64,000 nucleotides of DNA from Alnus glutinosa (taxonomy: Eukaryota > Streptophyta > Magnoliopsida > Fagales > Betulaceae), in assembly GCF_958979055.1 (NCBI RefSeq), contig NC_084886.1:12882654-12946653 (forward strand), written 5' to 3'. This document shows, in pieces, positions 23,701-34,685 of the stretch (the first letter of the stretch is position 1; each line of letters starts with the position of its first letter). The notes under the pieces were generated by a model that saw only the letters and a program-made list of their open reading frames with translations, did no database searches and had not been told where the DNA came from. A program made the position numbers and the translations under genes.

Positions 23701-24432
23701 ATCTTTCTTTAATTTCATAGCTTTATATCTTCTTTCAAGAGTCAATAATTTGGGGGCATCTCGGTGTTTGAATAGTATTCTAAACCCAAGTTGGACATTG
23801 ATTCTCACTCTTTTTGCAGGTATAGTATAGCTTAGACTTAATTTAGATGGCAAAGAATAAAGTTGTTGAAGACCATAAGCAACTAGATGCCCTCCAAGCA
23901 CCCAAACAATCTATAAAGAGTAAATTTAACAAGCTAAATTTCGACATTAGGCCTTTTTTTGCTTGTATAAATAAGACTTAGATGTGGTGGTATGGCAAAT
24001 CCATGGAAAACTAAATTCAATCAATTGCTACAAGCATTGGCCTACAAATGGAACCATGAATTGGCGAGGGGTAGGCAACATTCATGCCCATAAAGGAAGC
24101 AACGTGCCCACTCCAACCGCTCTCTTCCCTCACTCAATGTCGCCCTCCTCCACCAACAGGGCGCCAGCATGCAACAGCCTCTATTGTAATTTTCTTTTTC
24201 TCTATACTATAATTTTTATTCCTTTTTTTTTTTTTTTTACAAAATCATTTCAAATCCATTTAAAAAAGAGATAATGAGGATTAAAAAACCTTTTTTTTTT
24301 TGTTTTTTTATTTTTATTTTTTCTGCTTGCTGCACTCATTCAATAAATATAGCACTCAACAAAGAGTTTAGCTAATTTTTTAAGGGCTAACCAAAAAGCT
24401 AATTTAACTAGCAGCACGCGACTGGTATTAGA
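20739..24432. other. Repeat-derived intergenic DNA without a supportable gene
   Basis: Very AT-rich. The stretch at about 21900-22650 contains phrases seen in plant LTR-retrotransposon LTRs (for example GTTGAGCCGTGGACTCACCC near 22405) and may be an old Gypsy-type LTR relic. About 23464-23670 (starting TGTTAAAATAAATTACGAC) also has an LTR-like look, with a TATA-like and a polyadenylation-like segment. Both are low-confidence fossils without defined ends. A short GC-rich patch at 22850-22990 shows no family. Confidence 0.3.
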
Positions 24433-24644
24433 TAGGCTTGGCAATTTTGACACGATCCGCGAATGCGATACGAACACGACACGAATATATAGAGTTTGGG
24501 TTTAGGCTATAACTCGTTTATGACCCGTCAACCCGTTAATGACCCATCAACTTGTTTATAATGTATTTATGACGCATTAATGACATTTTTTTTTTACCAA
24601 ATTAACTAAACGGGTTGATACGGCAACCCGAATTGCAAAACCTA
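24433..24644 (+). mobile_element. hAT-type MITE with perfect 8-bp target duplication
   Basis: A 212-bp element flanked by identical 8-bp direct repeats GTATTAGA (24425-24432 and 24645-24652). Its terminal inverted repeats are TAGGCTTGGCAATTTTGAC at the left and TAGGTTTTGCAATTCGGG read inward from the right. The interior carries GACCCGTCAACCCGTTAATG-type motifs seen in a widespread plant repeat. The 8-bp duplication is the hallmark of hAT transposition. There is no coding capacity. The exact duplication suggests a fairly recent insertion. Confidence 0.8.
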
Positions 24645-24853
24645 GTATTAGAGCATTCACACTCAGCTGGTCAGAAATTGGGATGCAAATTTTGGTGAAA
24701 AGCAACTCACATTTAGCTGGTTACATTAGTAAAAAAAATTAGTGAGCAAAAACATTTTTTTTATTATATTATTCCCTCTTCTCTCAACTTTATTTTCTTA
24801 CAAATAATAAAAAAATTATTGAAAAAGAATAGAGCGCGACACACGGTGTTTTA

Positions 24854-25138
24854 GGATTCGTTTGGATTTATGATTTCAAAAAATGCGATTTCAAAAAATT
24901 ATTTTTAAAAACACAGTTAATCGTTTGGCAAAATCGAAGTTTTGACCTTTAAAATCGCAGGTTAGTCTTTAAAATCTCCATTTTCAAAAAAACACTCAAT
25001 TGCCTGAGATTTGAAAAATCAATTTTCTGCATTTTCAACTCGTAATTTTCTAAAAACACAATTTTCAAGCACTTCATTTCTACAATTTAGTTTAAAATTA
25101 CACTTTTTATTTATAAGATCGTAATCTTAAACGCACAT
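24854..25138 (+). mobile_element. Harbinger/Tourist-like MITE, copy 2
   Basis: A 285-bp element aligning end to end with the reverse complement of 5397-5684. It is flanked by TTA (24851-24853 and 25139-25141) and starts GGATTCGTTTGGATTTATGA. It lies about 340 bp upstream of the methyltransferase gene. The two copies differ at many positions, so they are not a recent pair. Confidence 0.7.
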
Positions 25139-25141
25139 TTA

Positions 25142-25479
25142 GAGGTAGGTATTCAAATTTATTTATTTATTTTAAAGAAAAAAAAATTAGCTAAAACTAA
25201 GAAAGATTTTGCTGCTTCTAATATATGAATGCTCTTTTATACTGTCTCAAAATCCAAAGCATAACTAAATCAAAAAAAAAAAAAAAAAAAAAAATCCAAA
25301 GCATAACTAAAATTTGCATTAATACAATTTAGAATGTTAGATGAGCAATCAATCTAGTCTTACAACGGGAAGGTGTCAAAATCTCTGTACCAAATGAAAA
25401 GTGAAAACCTTGGATTAAACAATCCCTAAACCTCAGTGTTTTCAAAAACCAAATTTGAGAGGACTAGGGTTTTGTAGTG
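25142..25479. promoter_or_regulatory. Upstream region of the methyltransferase gene
   Basis: AT-rich with a poly-A run at about 25272-25293. The last 100 bases presumably include the promoter and short 5' UTR. No specific element is recognised. Confidence 0.35.
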
Positions 25480-28400
25480 ATGTGGCGCAGGTTGAGGTCG
25501 GCATGGAACGTCCGGCGAGGATTCTCCACGGCAGTACGGCGCCGTATTGAGGACGAGGGGGACTGGTCTTACGCCTCCGAGTGGTGGGGAACGGACTCCG
25601 ACGGTCAAACCGTTCTCCGTTCAACTTCCGAAAAGGGAAACGGCGCCGTCTCCGTCGTCGCTTACCCTTCCTCTCAACCTGTTAGCCTCTCTCCCTCTCT
25701 CTATTGAGCCAAAAAAGTTATATATATATATATATATATAAATACATTAATTTGTTTGTGATATTGGCAGAAAAGTAAATATTTGCAATGGTGCTGTTGT
25801 AAATAATGTGCAGAGTGAAGTGCACTGGCCTGAAACAGAGAGATGGTTACAGCGTAGGCACGCAGAGTTACGTCCGGGATGTGAAGATGAGGGGCGTTTT
25901 AGGATACTGGGCTACCAATGGCGGGCTCTTAGGTTCAACGATGACACTCGCCAGAGCACTGTCAAAGTAATGGCTGGTTACCGGGAATCAGAGCCGAGCT
26001 CGGTGTTCCTGATGCAGCAGCCACATTGCCTGGCTGTTCCATGTAAACCCCTTAACCTTATTTTTGCCTTTTTGTAATGCGCTGTTGTAGTCTTGCGAAA
26101 GAAAGAGCGGCGTGAATTGGATCAAGTTGTGTCTGAGTGAGTTCAATGATTCTTCTGGTATATTAAATAATCGGTTGTCCCAAATGCTTCATCTGATACA
26201 AAAAGGGTCCATTTAATTATTTTAATTAATATTTTAATACTTTCGTGGGTCCATTTCTCCCTTAATAAGTGAGATTCAATACGTGAAATATTTAGCTGAA
26301 GTGAAATAACTTAACAAATTGCTGTCGGAAAACCAAATGTTGTGCTATGGTTGAAGACCTGTTTTGGATAGCCTTGTCTTGCTTTAGTTGTTTAAAAATG
26401 CATTCATTTGAGTGATCACTAATTAATATCATGGTTTCGTACCTCCAGAAACCCTTGGTTTGGGAATCTTGGTACTTAGATAATTATGGGTGTATTTATC
26501 TATAGATGCTAGCCGTTTAAGTGCTATTCTGTACAACCCTCACTGATAGAAAGTAGTATATGACACAGATCATATTAGTTTCTGAATGTTGAATTTTAGC
26601 AAATTGGAAATCTGGGCAGTTTATTAGTGGGATGCACACTTATTTCTGCTTTGAATTTTATTTATTTATTTATTTATTTGAGTGTGTGTTTGTCAAGGAC
26701 TATAGATCCCAGTTTCTTCTCATGGCAATCAATAGATGTGCTATTTGATGTTTGTTTATGGTTTTCTCTTTATGTACATTTATATTGATTGAGAATATGG
26801 TATCTTATACTCAGTATGTTATGTTAATGGGTCCTGTTTCAATTGTGCTACTCTTTGTTGTTGTTGTTGTTCTTGTAGTTTTTTTTTTTTTGTTCTTAAA
26901 GCAAGCTTGTGATCTCTGCTGAAACCAGAAAAAAGAAGTAACCAGTTGATGGTCTGGATGTCATTTTGCAGATCTGAAGAGTATGCTATCAGTTGGGTTG
27001 GCTACTATAGCATCTTGTGGTTACGATATCAAAAATGCGGTGCATGGGTGGAAAACTATGAATATCTTATGCATTGGTCATGGTGGAGGAAGCTTACCAT
27101 TATTTTTGGCTAGTAAAATTAAAGGTGAGGGAAAATCTCTTACCCGTTCTGCTTGTGCTTTTCTTCTATCAGTATTAAATCTTGTTTGTAATACAATGAA
27201 CAAAATATTTCTTTGAGATAAAGACTGTCCACCGATTTGGAGAGTTAAGAAGAGTTAAGACAGCTGCAAATTGATGTGATAATGAACAAGGAACAGAAAT
27301 GTATTCAATGAGTGCTCCTATAATTGTTGTAACTAGGTCATGAAATTCATATTTCTTGGTGATATGATGAAAGGAGATGATAAACTGTCCATATGAATGT
27401 TAGCTTGAGGTTGTTTACATAGCAGGTATGAATGTTAGTGTAATTGCTCTACCCTCACATCTGAACCAGCATTTTCAAGAGCTATGTTGCATATGCATAG
27501 ATATAGGTTGTTCAAAGCACTAAAATGCTGGAGTGTGAGGTCCTTCATCTAGAATGAGGAAAGCTGATATTGAGCCTTAAGGGGTTCAGTAAAGCAAAGT
27601 CTTTTTTGTTTTTTTCTTTTTCCTTTTCTAATATTCAGTATTAGGAAGCAACTTAATGGCATTGGGCTATAAGATTAGTTCTTTGATAAATTAGAAGATG
27701 GATTTTTATGGTTTGCATAAAAGGGTTGTGCAGTGCAGAATCATATTTTGCAGTTCAGGAGGGCTGATTTAGTAGCAAAGTTGGCACACTTGAGATGAAT
27801 TTGGGATCTGCTAATATGCTGCAACTCTGACATTATTAAATGTAATTTGTAGCTTTTTAAGAGCTTCATAATCTTTGAATGCTACGCTATGACATTCCTC
27901 TCTTCTTTTCTTTTATTTCCATTCTGATCATGGCTGCAGACAATAGGAGCCTGTCACCAAGTTAACTTGCAGCCATAATATATATCAGAGGTTATCTAGA
28001 TCTGGTGAATTTGATGTTTGTTCTTATTATGGAGCATTTAGAGGAAAATGGGATGTTAGGTTTCCTTGGAAAAGTATAGGGAGGGAAAAGATTTGGTAAA
28101 AGGTTGCATTTTTTGATTGGACAGTTGCTTGGGAGAAAATTCTTACAGTGTACATTATTCGGAAAAAATAATTAGCATATTCGTATTAGATTTGTTTGTT
28201 TTGTATGTGTAAAGATAATGGAGAAAAACGGTTTACCTTTTTACTTCATCTTGTGGTGGCAAGAGAGCTTTGGTCACTCATCTTTTTAGTTTTTAGAGTT
28301 AGATGGATCATGCCAAGGATGGTAATTGATTTGTTCATTTCTTATCTGGGGAAATATGTTCATTTAAAGGGTAGTCAAATCTGGGATTCTATTCCATTGT

Positions 28401-29988
28401 GCCTTATGTGGATAATTTGGAGAGAAGGAAATAGTTAGACTTTTGAAGGGGTCAAACTTACGTCAATCACCATCGTATCTTTGTTCTTTAGAAATTTGTA
28501 TAATTGGATGTCTATCTTAGGCAATGTTAATTCCAATTTCTTTTATAAAGTTTGTATTGATTTTTTAAATGTTGCTCAATTATACTTCATGTGTAGTGGA
28601 GCACTCTCTTTTTATTAATAAAATGACTATTTACTTATGCTACATACGTGTGTGTCTATATACACACACACACACACATGTATGTATGTATGAATATGTA
28701 CATATATGTATTTATGCACATATATGACCTTACTTGATGATGTTACCTATATTTTTTTCTTTCTTTCTTTGCTCTTGGCATCGAAATGGTGCTCCAGGGA
28801 AAAACCTCTAATTCTCCTCTTGGAAATGATTTTTGAATTAGCATATTTTTGTGATTTTGGAAAGTGGATAAAGGATTAAAGCTATAATTGAGCTGAGCTG
28901 TGATGAATTCAAACTCATCACTGAATTAGATTACATGTTCAAGCTTAGTTCATTTATTTTTTGAATATGCTTGAAGTTGTTCACGAGCTGCTTGATTAAT
29001 CGATTCTTTAGTCATATAAAATAAAGGAAAAATTGCTAAATTCGTCCCTGGGGTTTGAGTTTGCAACAAATAACAAACTCCCTAGGGTTTCAAAGTGACA
29101 AATAACTCATGTGGTATGTTTGTGTGACAAACAACTCCCTCCATACAAATTCTGACCATTTTTCCAGCAGGTTCATTATGAATTACAAATCTACCCTTAA
29201 AAAGCCAACAATAGAACGATTTTTTGATTGAATGATTGGTGGCCACATATACCTGACTCAGAATTCTTGTGCTCCCTACAGGTGCTGTAGTTCACATAGT
29301 TGAAATTGACCCCCTTGTTATCTCAGCCTCGATCGAAGCTATGGGTTTTCCTGCTTTCTCCGTTATGACCCCATCAGGTAAACGTGCCTTTTCAAAACCT
29401 AATACCATTGATGAAGTACTGTGGAAGGGCATCCATGAGAAGCTATACCTCTATGAATCAGACGCAGAGGATTTTGTCCTTGACAATACCAATCTGTATG
29501 ATATGATCTTCATTGATGCTTATGACGGTGACGACATCTTCCCTCGCAAGCTATGGGACCCTAATTCCCCGTTTCTTAAAGCTCTCAGTAATCAACTTCA
29601 CCCTGAACATGGCACTGTTGTGGTGAACCTTCATTCAGATTCTGAACTTTTGAATCCCGATGGGTCTGTTCCATCTGTTCTTGAGCAAATTTTGCCAGTA
29701 GGAAAGTATGTTTCCAGAATTGGCAGAGCATACAAGGATATGCTGGTGGGAAATGGAAGTTGTTGCGGCGGGAAAGAAGGTTCTGGTTTGGGTTTTACTG
29801 TTTCAGTTCCATGGGTGTGTAATACATCTCTTGTTGTATGCAGAGGTTTACAAATGAGTGGTGCGTATTTAAACAGGGATTTGGTGATGAGTGCTATCAT
29901 ATCAAAATCCCTTGAAGTGGAACGTCTCCTAAACTTGCCATTTTCATGCTTGCATTATATAAAGAGAGGTTTTATATTGGTTGATTGA
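25480..29988 (+). CDS. Class I SAM-dependent methyltransferase, spermidine-synthase-like
   Basis: Exons 25480-25680, 25814-26042, 26972-27124 and 29282-29988 join in phase into a complete 429-residue protein. The first 22 residues (MWRRLRSAWNVRRGFSTAVR...) are Arg-rich without acids, a likely mitochondrial presequence. The SAM-binding fold is shown by LCIGHGGGSLPLFLASKIKG (motif I, glycine-rich loop), VHIVEIDPLVISAS (acidic residue at the end of strand 2) and YDMIFIDAYDGDDIFP (strand 4). This is the arrangement of spermidine-synthase-like methyltransferases, a family of plant proteins of mostly unknown substrate. It need not be a polyamine enzyme. The last intron is 2.2 kb and carries a LINE 3' fragment in sense orientation. 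The ATG at 25480 is chosen because it opens the targeting peptide. Confidence 0.9.
27975..28640 (+). mobile_element. LINE (L1-type) 3' fragment in an intron of the methyltransferase gene
   Basis: A 5'-truncated non-LTR retrotransposon. It shows the zinc-binding C-terminal region of a reverse transcriptase: VAFFDWTVAWEKILT, then CMCKDNGE, LHLVVARELWSLIFLVF and IWDSIPLCLMWIIWREGN in shifting frames. A 3' end ATTAATAAAATGACTATTTA follows near 28613-28632. The frames are interrupted, so it is inactive. It is inserted in sense orientation within the third intron. Confidence 0.75.
28646..28727. repeat. (TG)n/(CA)n microsatellite cluster
   Basis: Alternating TG, TA and CA dinucleotides directly downstream of the intronic LINE 3' end. 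Probably expanded from or next to the element's tail. Confidence 0.7.
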
Positions 29989-30219
29989 TATTTTAAGAGT
30001 TTGAAGTTAGTTATCTTTTCATTCTTGGCAAACTTCAAGAGATTATCTTCTGACTCTTTCTTTTTCAGTATTTTTTGTAGGTTTATTATTTTTTGTTTAC
30101 TTTACTTTTAATAGAGACCAAACTTAAATTTTAAGCGTAAATGTATATATTTAACTTGATAAAAAAAAAATGAAAAAAAAATGAAAACCAAGGGATCATG
30201 GCCCTGTATCGGCCAACAC
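29989..30219. other. 3' flank of the methyltransferase gene
   Basis: AT-rich, probably including the 3' UTR. Nothing else is seen. Confidence 0.4.
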
Positions 30220-30572
30220 TGAGCTTCGTGCACGAATAGGTATTTCATTATGAAAATGAATAAATTACTACTTGGAACGGAGGAGGGTGGAATGAAATAG
30301 TTATTCGTATTTTTTAGTTTGTTGACAATATATATGTTCTAATTAGGAATTTAATCAAAAATTACTAAAATATTTAACCTGATTTCTTTTTTTTTTTGAA
30401 AAAAAAAAATGTTGAATTAGAGTGGCCGCACCACTCTTATCATTTTTTTAGAGGAATAAATGGAATAATTATTCTTATTAGAATAGCTATTTCTAGAAAT
30501 AGCCCTTACCAAGTTAAACAATGACTATTCCTATAATCCATCTATGGGCTTATTTCGTGAACCAAACGGGCC
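30220..30572 (-). mobile_element. MITE related to 49144-49633
   Basis: The right end, read inward, is GGCCCGTTTGGTTCACGAAA. The body contains GGAATAGCTATT-like motifs and aligns in reverse complement with 49144-49633. The left end (about 30220) is decayed. No coding capacity, and shorter than the other copy through an internal difference. Superfamily unassigned. Confidence 0.55.
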
Positions 30573-30627
30573 ATTAGTTTCGTCCTTGCCAAAGTAGTAG
30601 CACTACTTCAACTAGTAAGCTTTTCAC

Positions 30628-31242
30628 TAAGGGTGTAAGATGAGCTCAGTCGCTCGTAAACTTAGCTCGATTCGGTTCGATTAAACTCGATTTGGTCTCG
30701 GTTCGAATAATAAATGAATTGTTCGTGAACACAATAATATGTTTGAATATTAAATGAGATATATTCGTATAAACTCAACTCGGCTTGAATAAGCTTGTAT
30801 ACACTTGTATAAGATAAGTTTTACAATTTTTTTTTTCGTATTATTTTAAATTTGTAATAAAAACATCTTAAGTAACAATGAATTATCTTTCTAATATGAT
30901 AGATATAACTTGAATTATTATTATAGGTTTAATTTTATAGATTTGTGTGTACATGAACGTGTTTATAAGTATGTGTAGTGACATGTATGTATATGAACAC
31001 GCGTAATTTGTGAATGTGCATAATGAATTTATATATATACATATAAACTCGAGAAAGTTTATTGAGCAGCTCATGATAAGATCGAGTTCGATTCGTGTTC
31101 GAAATAAAATTAAATGACCCAAACTTGAATAAAATATCTAGCTTGGTGATAAGTTTAAGCTCGATTCATGTTCAAAATAAAATTAAATAAGTCAAACTTG
31201 AACATTCAATACTCAACTCAATTCGGCTCGAATTCAGCCATA
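30628..31242 (+). mobile_element. Non-autonomous hAT element with 8-bp target duplication
   Basis: A 615-bp element flanked by CTTTTCAC (30620-30627) and CTTTTCGC (31243-31250), which match at 7 of 8 positions. The ends read TAAGGGTGTAAGATGAGCTC and, inward from the right, TATGGCTGAATTCGAGCCGA. GAGCTCG/GCTCGATT motifs cluster near both ends. It is related to 47405-48344. There is no transposase, so it depends on a hAT enzyme elsewhere. Confidence 0.72.
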
Positions 31243-31302
31243 CTTTTCGCAAAAGAAAAACAGAGAGTTGGTAAATCCATTAGTCTCTTGGAATTGTATT
31301 AT

Positions 31303-31466
31303 GAGTAATGATTTTTAGTAGATTGTTATATAACTTGATGATGTGACAGTAAAAATCTGCATTTATATCAATACTTGTCAAATTATTAAATAAAATCAAG
31401 ATTTGATTTTCTTTGCCACGTCATCCTAATTGTATTGGTATAGTAGTTTACTAAATAATATTACTA
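31303..31466. repeat. Short foldback MITE
   Basis: The ends are imperfect inverted repeats: AGTAATGATTTTTAGTAGAT at the left and AGTAATATTATTTAGTAAAC read inward from the right, with ATGATGTGACAG/GATGACGTGGCA further in. About 160 bp in total. No target duplication established. Confidence 0.5.
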
Positions 31467-31935
31467 AAGAAAAAACGTAGTATCTTGCTCGCTATTTCTA
31501 CTCCTCTACCCAAGTTCCCCCAAAAAATGTCCTCTCCAAAGGGAGAAAAAAAAAATATAGAAATAAAATTAAAAAGAGCGGAGTAATTCAATTTAATAGA
31601 TTCATACACAACTGCCTTATAATTAGATGATATAGTAGTAAAAATTAGCTCTTGGATTGGCATTTTTTATTTTTTTTTATTTGTTACGATGACTGATTTT
31701 TATTATTACATTATTGAGTTTTATGCTACGAAATTCTATTAAATAATATTATTCTAATCTAGAACGGAGAAAAAGAAAAGCAGCACTAAAAACGTAGGCC
31801 GTTGATTTTAATTTTTGAAGGATGGGAAATAAAAACAAAAAACAAAAAAAAAAAAAGAGAATGAAGCTGCAAAACCCTTAAAGGCAAAAGAGACCCCCCA
31901 AAACCCTTGGCTTACTCACTAGTAAGAAGACCGAA
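31467..31935. promoter_or_regulatory. Upstream region of TOM9
   Basis: AT-rich up to about 31850. The final 80 bases, containing AAACCCTTAAAGGC and AAACCCTTGG, are likely promoter/5' UTR of TOM9. AAACCCT-type motifs (telo-box-like) are common upstream of plant housekeeping and translation genes. The role is inferred. Confidence 0.4.
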
Positions 31936-32229
31936 ATGGCGTCGTCTCAGGGCAAAAAGCGAGTCTCTGCGACGAGCAACGAGCAGTCATTAATCGCGAG
32001 GGTATCGCGCAGCGTGTCTCAGTCGCCGATCGTCCACCAGTCGAAGCGCGCAGCCTCGGACGCGGCCTTGGTGTCGAAGAAGCTGATCCGCAGCACGGGC
32101 AAGGCCGCGTGGATCGCCGGCACCACCTTCCTCATCCTGGTGGTGCCCCTCATCATCGAGATGGACCGCGAGCAGCAGCTCAATGACCTCGAGCTCCAGC
32201 AGGCCAGCCTCCTCGGTACCCCCAAGTGA
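31936..32229 (+). CDS. TOM9: Mitochondrial import receptor subunit TOM9 (plant TOM22 homologue)
   Basis: A 97-residue single-exon protein. The highly conserved core SKKLIRSTGKAAWIAGTTFL followed by ILVVPLIIEMDREQQLNDLE identifies plant TOM9, the shortened TOM22 that lacks the large acidic cytosolic receptor domain. The single transmembrane helix is at about residues 57-77, with the N-terminus in the cytosol and a short C-terminal tail ending LQQASLLGTPK in the intermembrane space. It is a core subunit of the outer-membrane TOM translocase. Length and order match the family. The coding region is much more GC-rich than its surroundings. Confidence 0.96.
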   Translation: MASSQGKKRVSATSNEQSLIARVSRSVSQSPIVHQSKRAASDAALVSKKLIRSTGKAAWIAGTTFLILVVPLIIEMDREQQLNDLELQQASLLGTPK

Positions 32230-32982
32230 CTCAGGTCAGCTCCGCTCATCGGAGATTGGGTTTTGGATTGGATGTTATATGTGATTTTGGCTTTGGTGTT
32301 TTGAGAATTAGCGTTTGCAGCGTTAGAGCATTTTTAATTGGATTCTCTTTAATTGCTTCGGATTTTCAAATGAAATGGATGCCTAAGTTATTTAGGGTTC
32401 TTTCGTTCGTTTTTGTTTGGTTCATTTGACAAGTTTTGGTGACTTTCGATGATATGCCGTTTGTTTGGTGAGAAAACAGAGAAAAGGGAAAATCTTTCAA
32501 AGAATTTGGGTTAATAAAGAATAATATGAAGGGACAAAATTTAACTCAATAATGTCTCGTTGACAAATTTGAACTTGGGGCTATGGTTATCTATAGTGTT
32601 AACTCAATATATGTAGAGTTGCAGTTTGCAGTATGATCGACCTCAAAGAGTGTTTTCCATATGATGCTTCTGAGATTTTATCATGCACAGAGACTGTAGA
32701 TTGGGTTCATAAAAAAAAAAATTCTCTGCAATTATACTTAAATTCTGTTAAAAATTGTTCTTTATGAAGCTTTATGATTTGAAGATCATAATATTGTCTA
32801 TAATTTGTTCATCAGTGAATTCCCAAGTCGTATTCATGGTTGTGCTCTTTAATTATTATATCCAAGTCCTTTGTGTAGTGGCCAGAAACTGATAACATGG
32901 GTACATTTGCAATAGAGTTATTCTTCTAGCAACCTACTTTTGTATGTGCACCAGCAAGTAATGCACACACACCATTGCTTGG
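32230..32982. other. 3' flank of TOM9, AT-rich
   Basis: Probably the 3' UTR followed by AT-rich non-coding sequence. No gene or repeat was recognised. Confidence 0.4.
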
Positions 32983-33510
32983 AATCCATTGAGGATTTCA
33001 TATAATTACTTAGAATAGGGAAAGTAATTAATTTGGAACCCGAGGGATTGCAGTAGTATGGAGTTGCTGCAAGCCCAAAATTTATTTGAGCAGGCAGGTT
33101 CCATATAAACTCTTTCACGATAACTACCCAAATTGCTAACAATTTGCATAGCTAATTGTTGTGGGTCCCTATCTGCTGAGGAGTGATATGTTTCATTCTT
33201 GATTGTTATTTATATGAATCCTTTGAGGATTTCATATAATTACTTTGAGTAGGGAAAGTAATTAATTTGGAACCCCGGGGATCGCAGTAGTATGGAGTTG
33301 CTGTAAGTCGGATTGGGATCCACAACAAGTACTTGTGGAACCCACTTGTCATGATAGATAGCTAGGCAGCCCAAAATTTATTTGATTAGGCAGGTTCCAT
33401 ATGAACTGTTTCACAATAACTACCTAAATTTCTAACAATTTGGCCAGCTAATTGCTGTAGATCCCTATCCGCTAAGGAGTGCTATGTTTCATTCTTGATT
33501 GTTATTTATT
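32983..33510. repeat. Local tandem duplication, two units of about 234 and 290 bp
   Basis: Unit 1 (about 32983-33216) and unit 2 (about 33217-33510) share TTTCATATAATTACTT..., GGGAAAGTAATTAATTTGGA, GCAGTAGTATGGAGTTGCTG and GTTTCATTCTTGATTGTTAT in the same order. Unit 2 has an extra segment of about 60 bp around 33307-33370. Divergence is modest. No coding content is evident. Confidence 0.8.
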
Positions 33511-33574
33511 CATTTGGTTGAGGCATTCAACTTTTTATAGTGGAGATTGAAATGTACACTATTTAGCTGAAGAA

Positions 33575-33995
33575 AATAGTCCCCAACTCTGAGAAGATAA
33601 TAGATGGAATTGGTAGTAGAGTCTTTGACTTGTTTGCTTGTTGGTGGACGTTTGTAAAGTCGAGGAGTGCCGCAATTTGGAAGATGGTGCCGACATACAT
33701 ACTTTGTTGTGTTTGGAAGGAAAGAAATAATAGGTGTTTCTAGGATTTAGAGAGGTTCTTGAAGGATATTTTAGCTTCTTCTTCTTATTCTAATATTTTA
33801 TTTTATTTTATTATTTTTTCATACTTTGTATCTTTAGACGGTGGCTTTTGTGTCTGTCCCCTTTGTCGCTTAGTTTTGGCGATTTTCTTGTTTGTTTTTC
33901 GATTTATAGTTAAGTGCTTTCTCTTGTATATTTCCGGTGTACTTATAGGCGCCTTACGCTTTTAATAAGACTAATTTATTACTTATTAAAAATAT
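33575..33995 (+). mobile_element. LINE 3' fragment
   Basis: A 5'-truncated LINE tail related to those at 27975, 53535, 61140 and 63178. It has decayed coding text (ACLLVDVCKVEECRNLEDG-like reading, WKERNNR), then the 3' UTR with GGCGCCTTACGCTTTTAATA near 33950-33969 and an A-rich end. No intact frame. Confidence 0.65.
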
Positions 33996-34685
33996 ATAGG
34001 CATCAACTCCAATGCTAAAAGCAAACCTATTGTTTCTCCTTGTATGCTATATTTCACTACGTCTCTCCCTACATGAACATCTTTCCTTCCAATGAAACAA
34101 AGTTAGCCATCAACAACTCAACAATTTGCAAAAATCCTTACTAGACAGAACTGCTTGAACCCATTTACCCCAAACTGACCCCCCTGAATCAACTGTCAAG
34201 CGGAAGAAAAGAAAACCAGAGTCCGTGAATCAATAATCATTAATAGAAGCATAGAAGTAGTTGGACCTGTTTAGATTTATCGATTCTTCATTATTAAGCC
34301 AGACCTTAACTCCAATAGAAACATAAATCAAGAATATATGTTATTTGACTTTTATTGCTGTGAATGAACAAAAAATGGTTCAGTAGAAAATGAAGTGGCA
34401 GGCAGTATCAGTACACAAAATTTGATCCGTGATTTCTCAACTCCAGAGAATAAATTCTAATTTATTGTCATTTTTAGAGCGAAATCAACATATAAAGAGT
34501 AAAGATAGAGAAGCAGAAGAAAAGTTTGAAACAAACCTCATTAGAGTAAGAATTGTGACATCCTACGTCAATATTTCCCCAATGGTAAGAAACAGAAGAA
34601 ATTTTTAGTTACAAGAAGAACCTTTAATTTAGTTTAGTATAAATGTTTAACAGTGGCCGTGAGATCAAAAGAAGGCTTTGTCTCT
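33996..34685. other. Intergenic, probable 3' region of the small secreted-protein candidate
   Basis: AT-rich. The right-hand 60 bases may be the 3' UTR of the minus-strand small gene. No other feature. Confidence 0.35.

Noticed and set aside
29040-29170. Repeat-like text (CAAATAACAAACTCCC, GACAAACAACTCCC) before the last methyltransferase exon
   Set aside because: Looks like part of a common plant repeat, but no termini or duplication could be placed.
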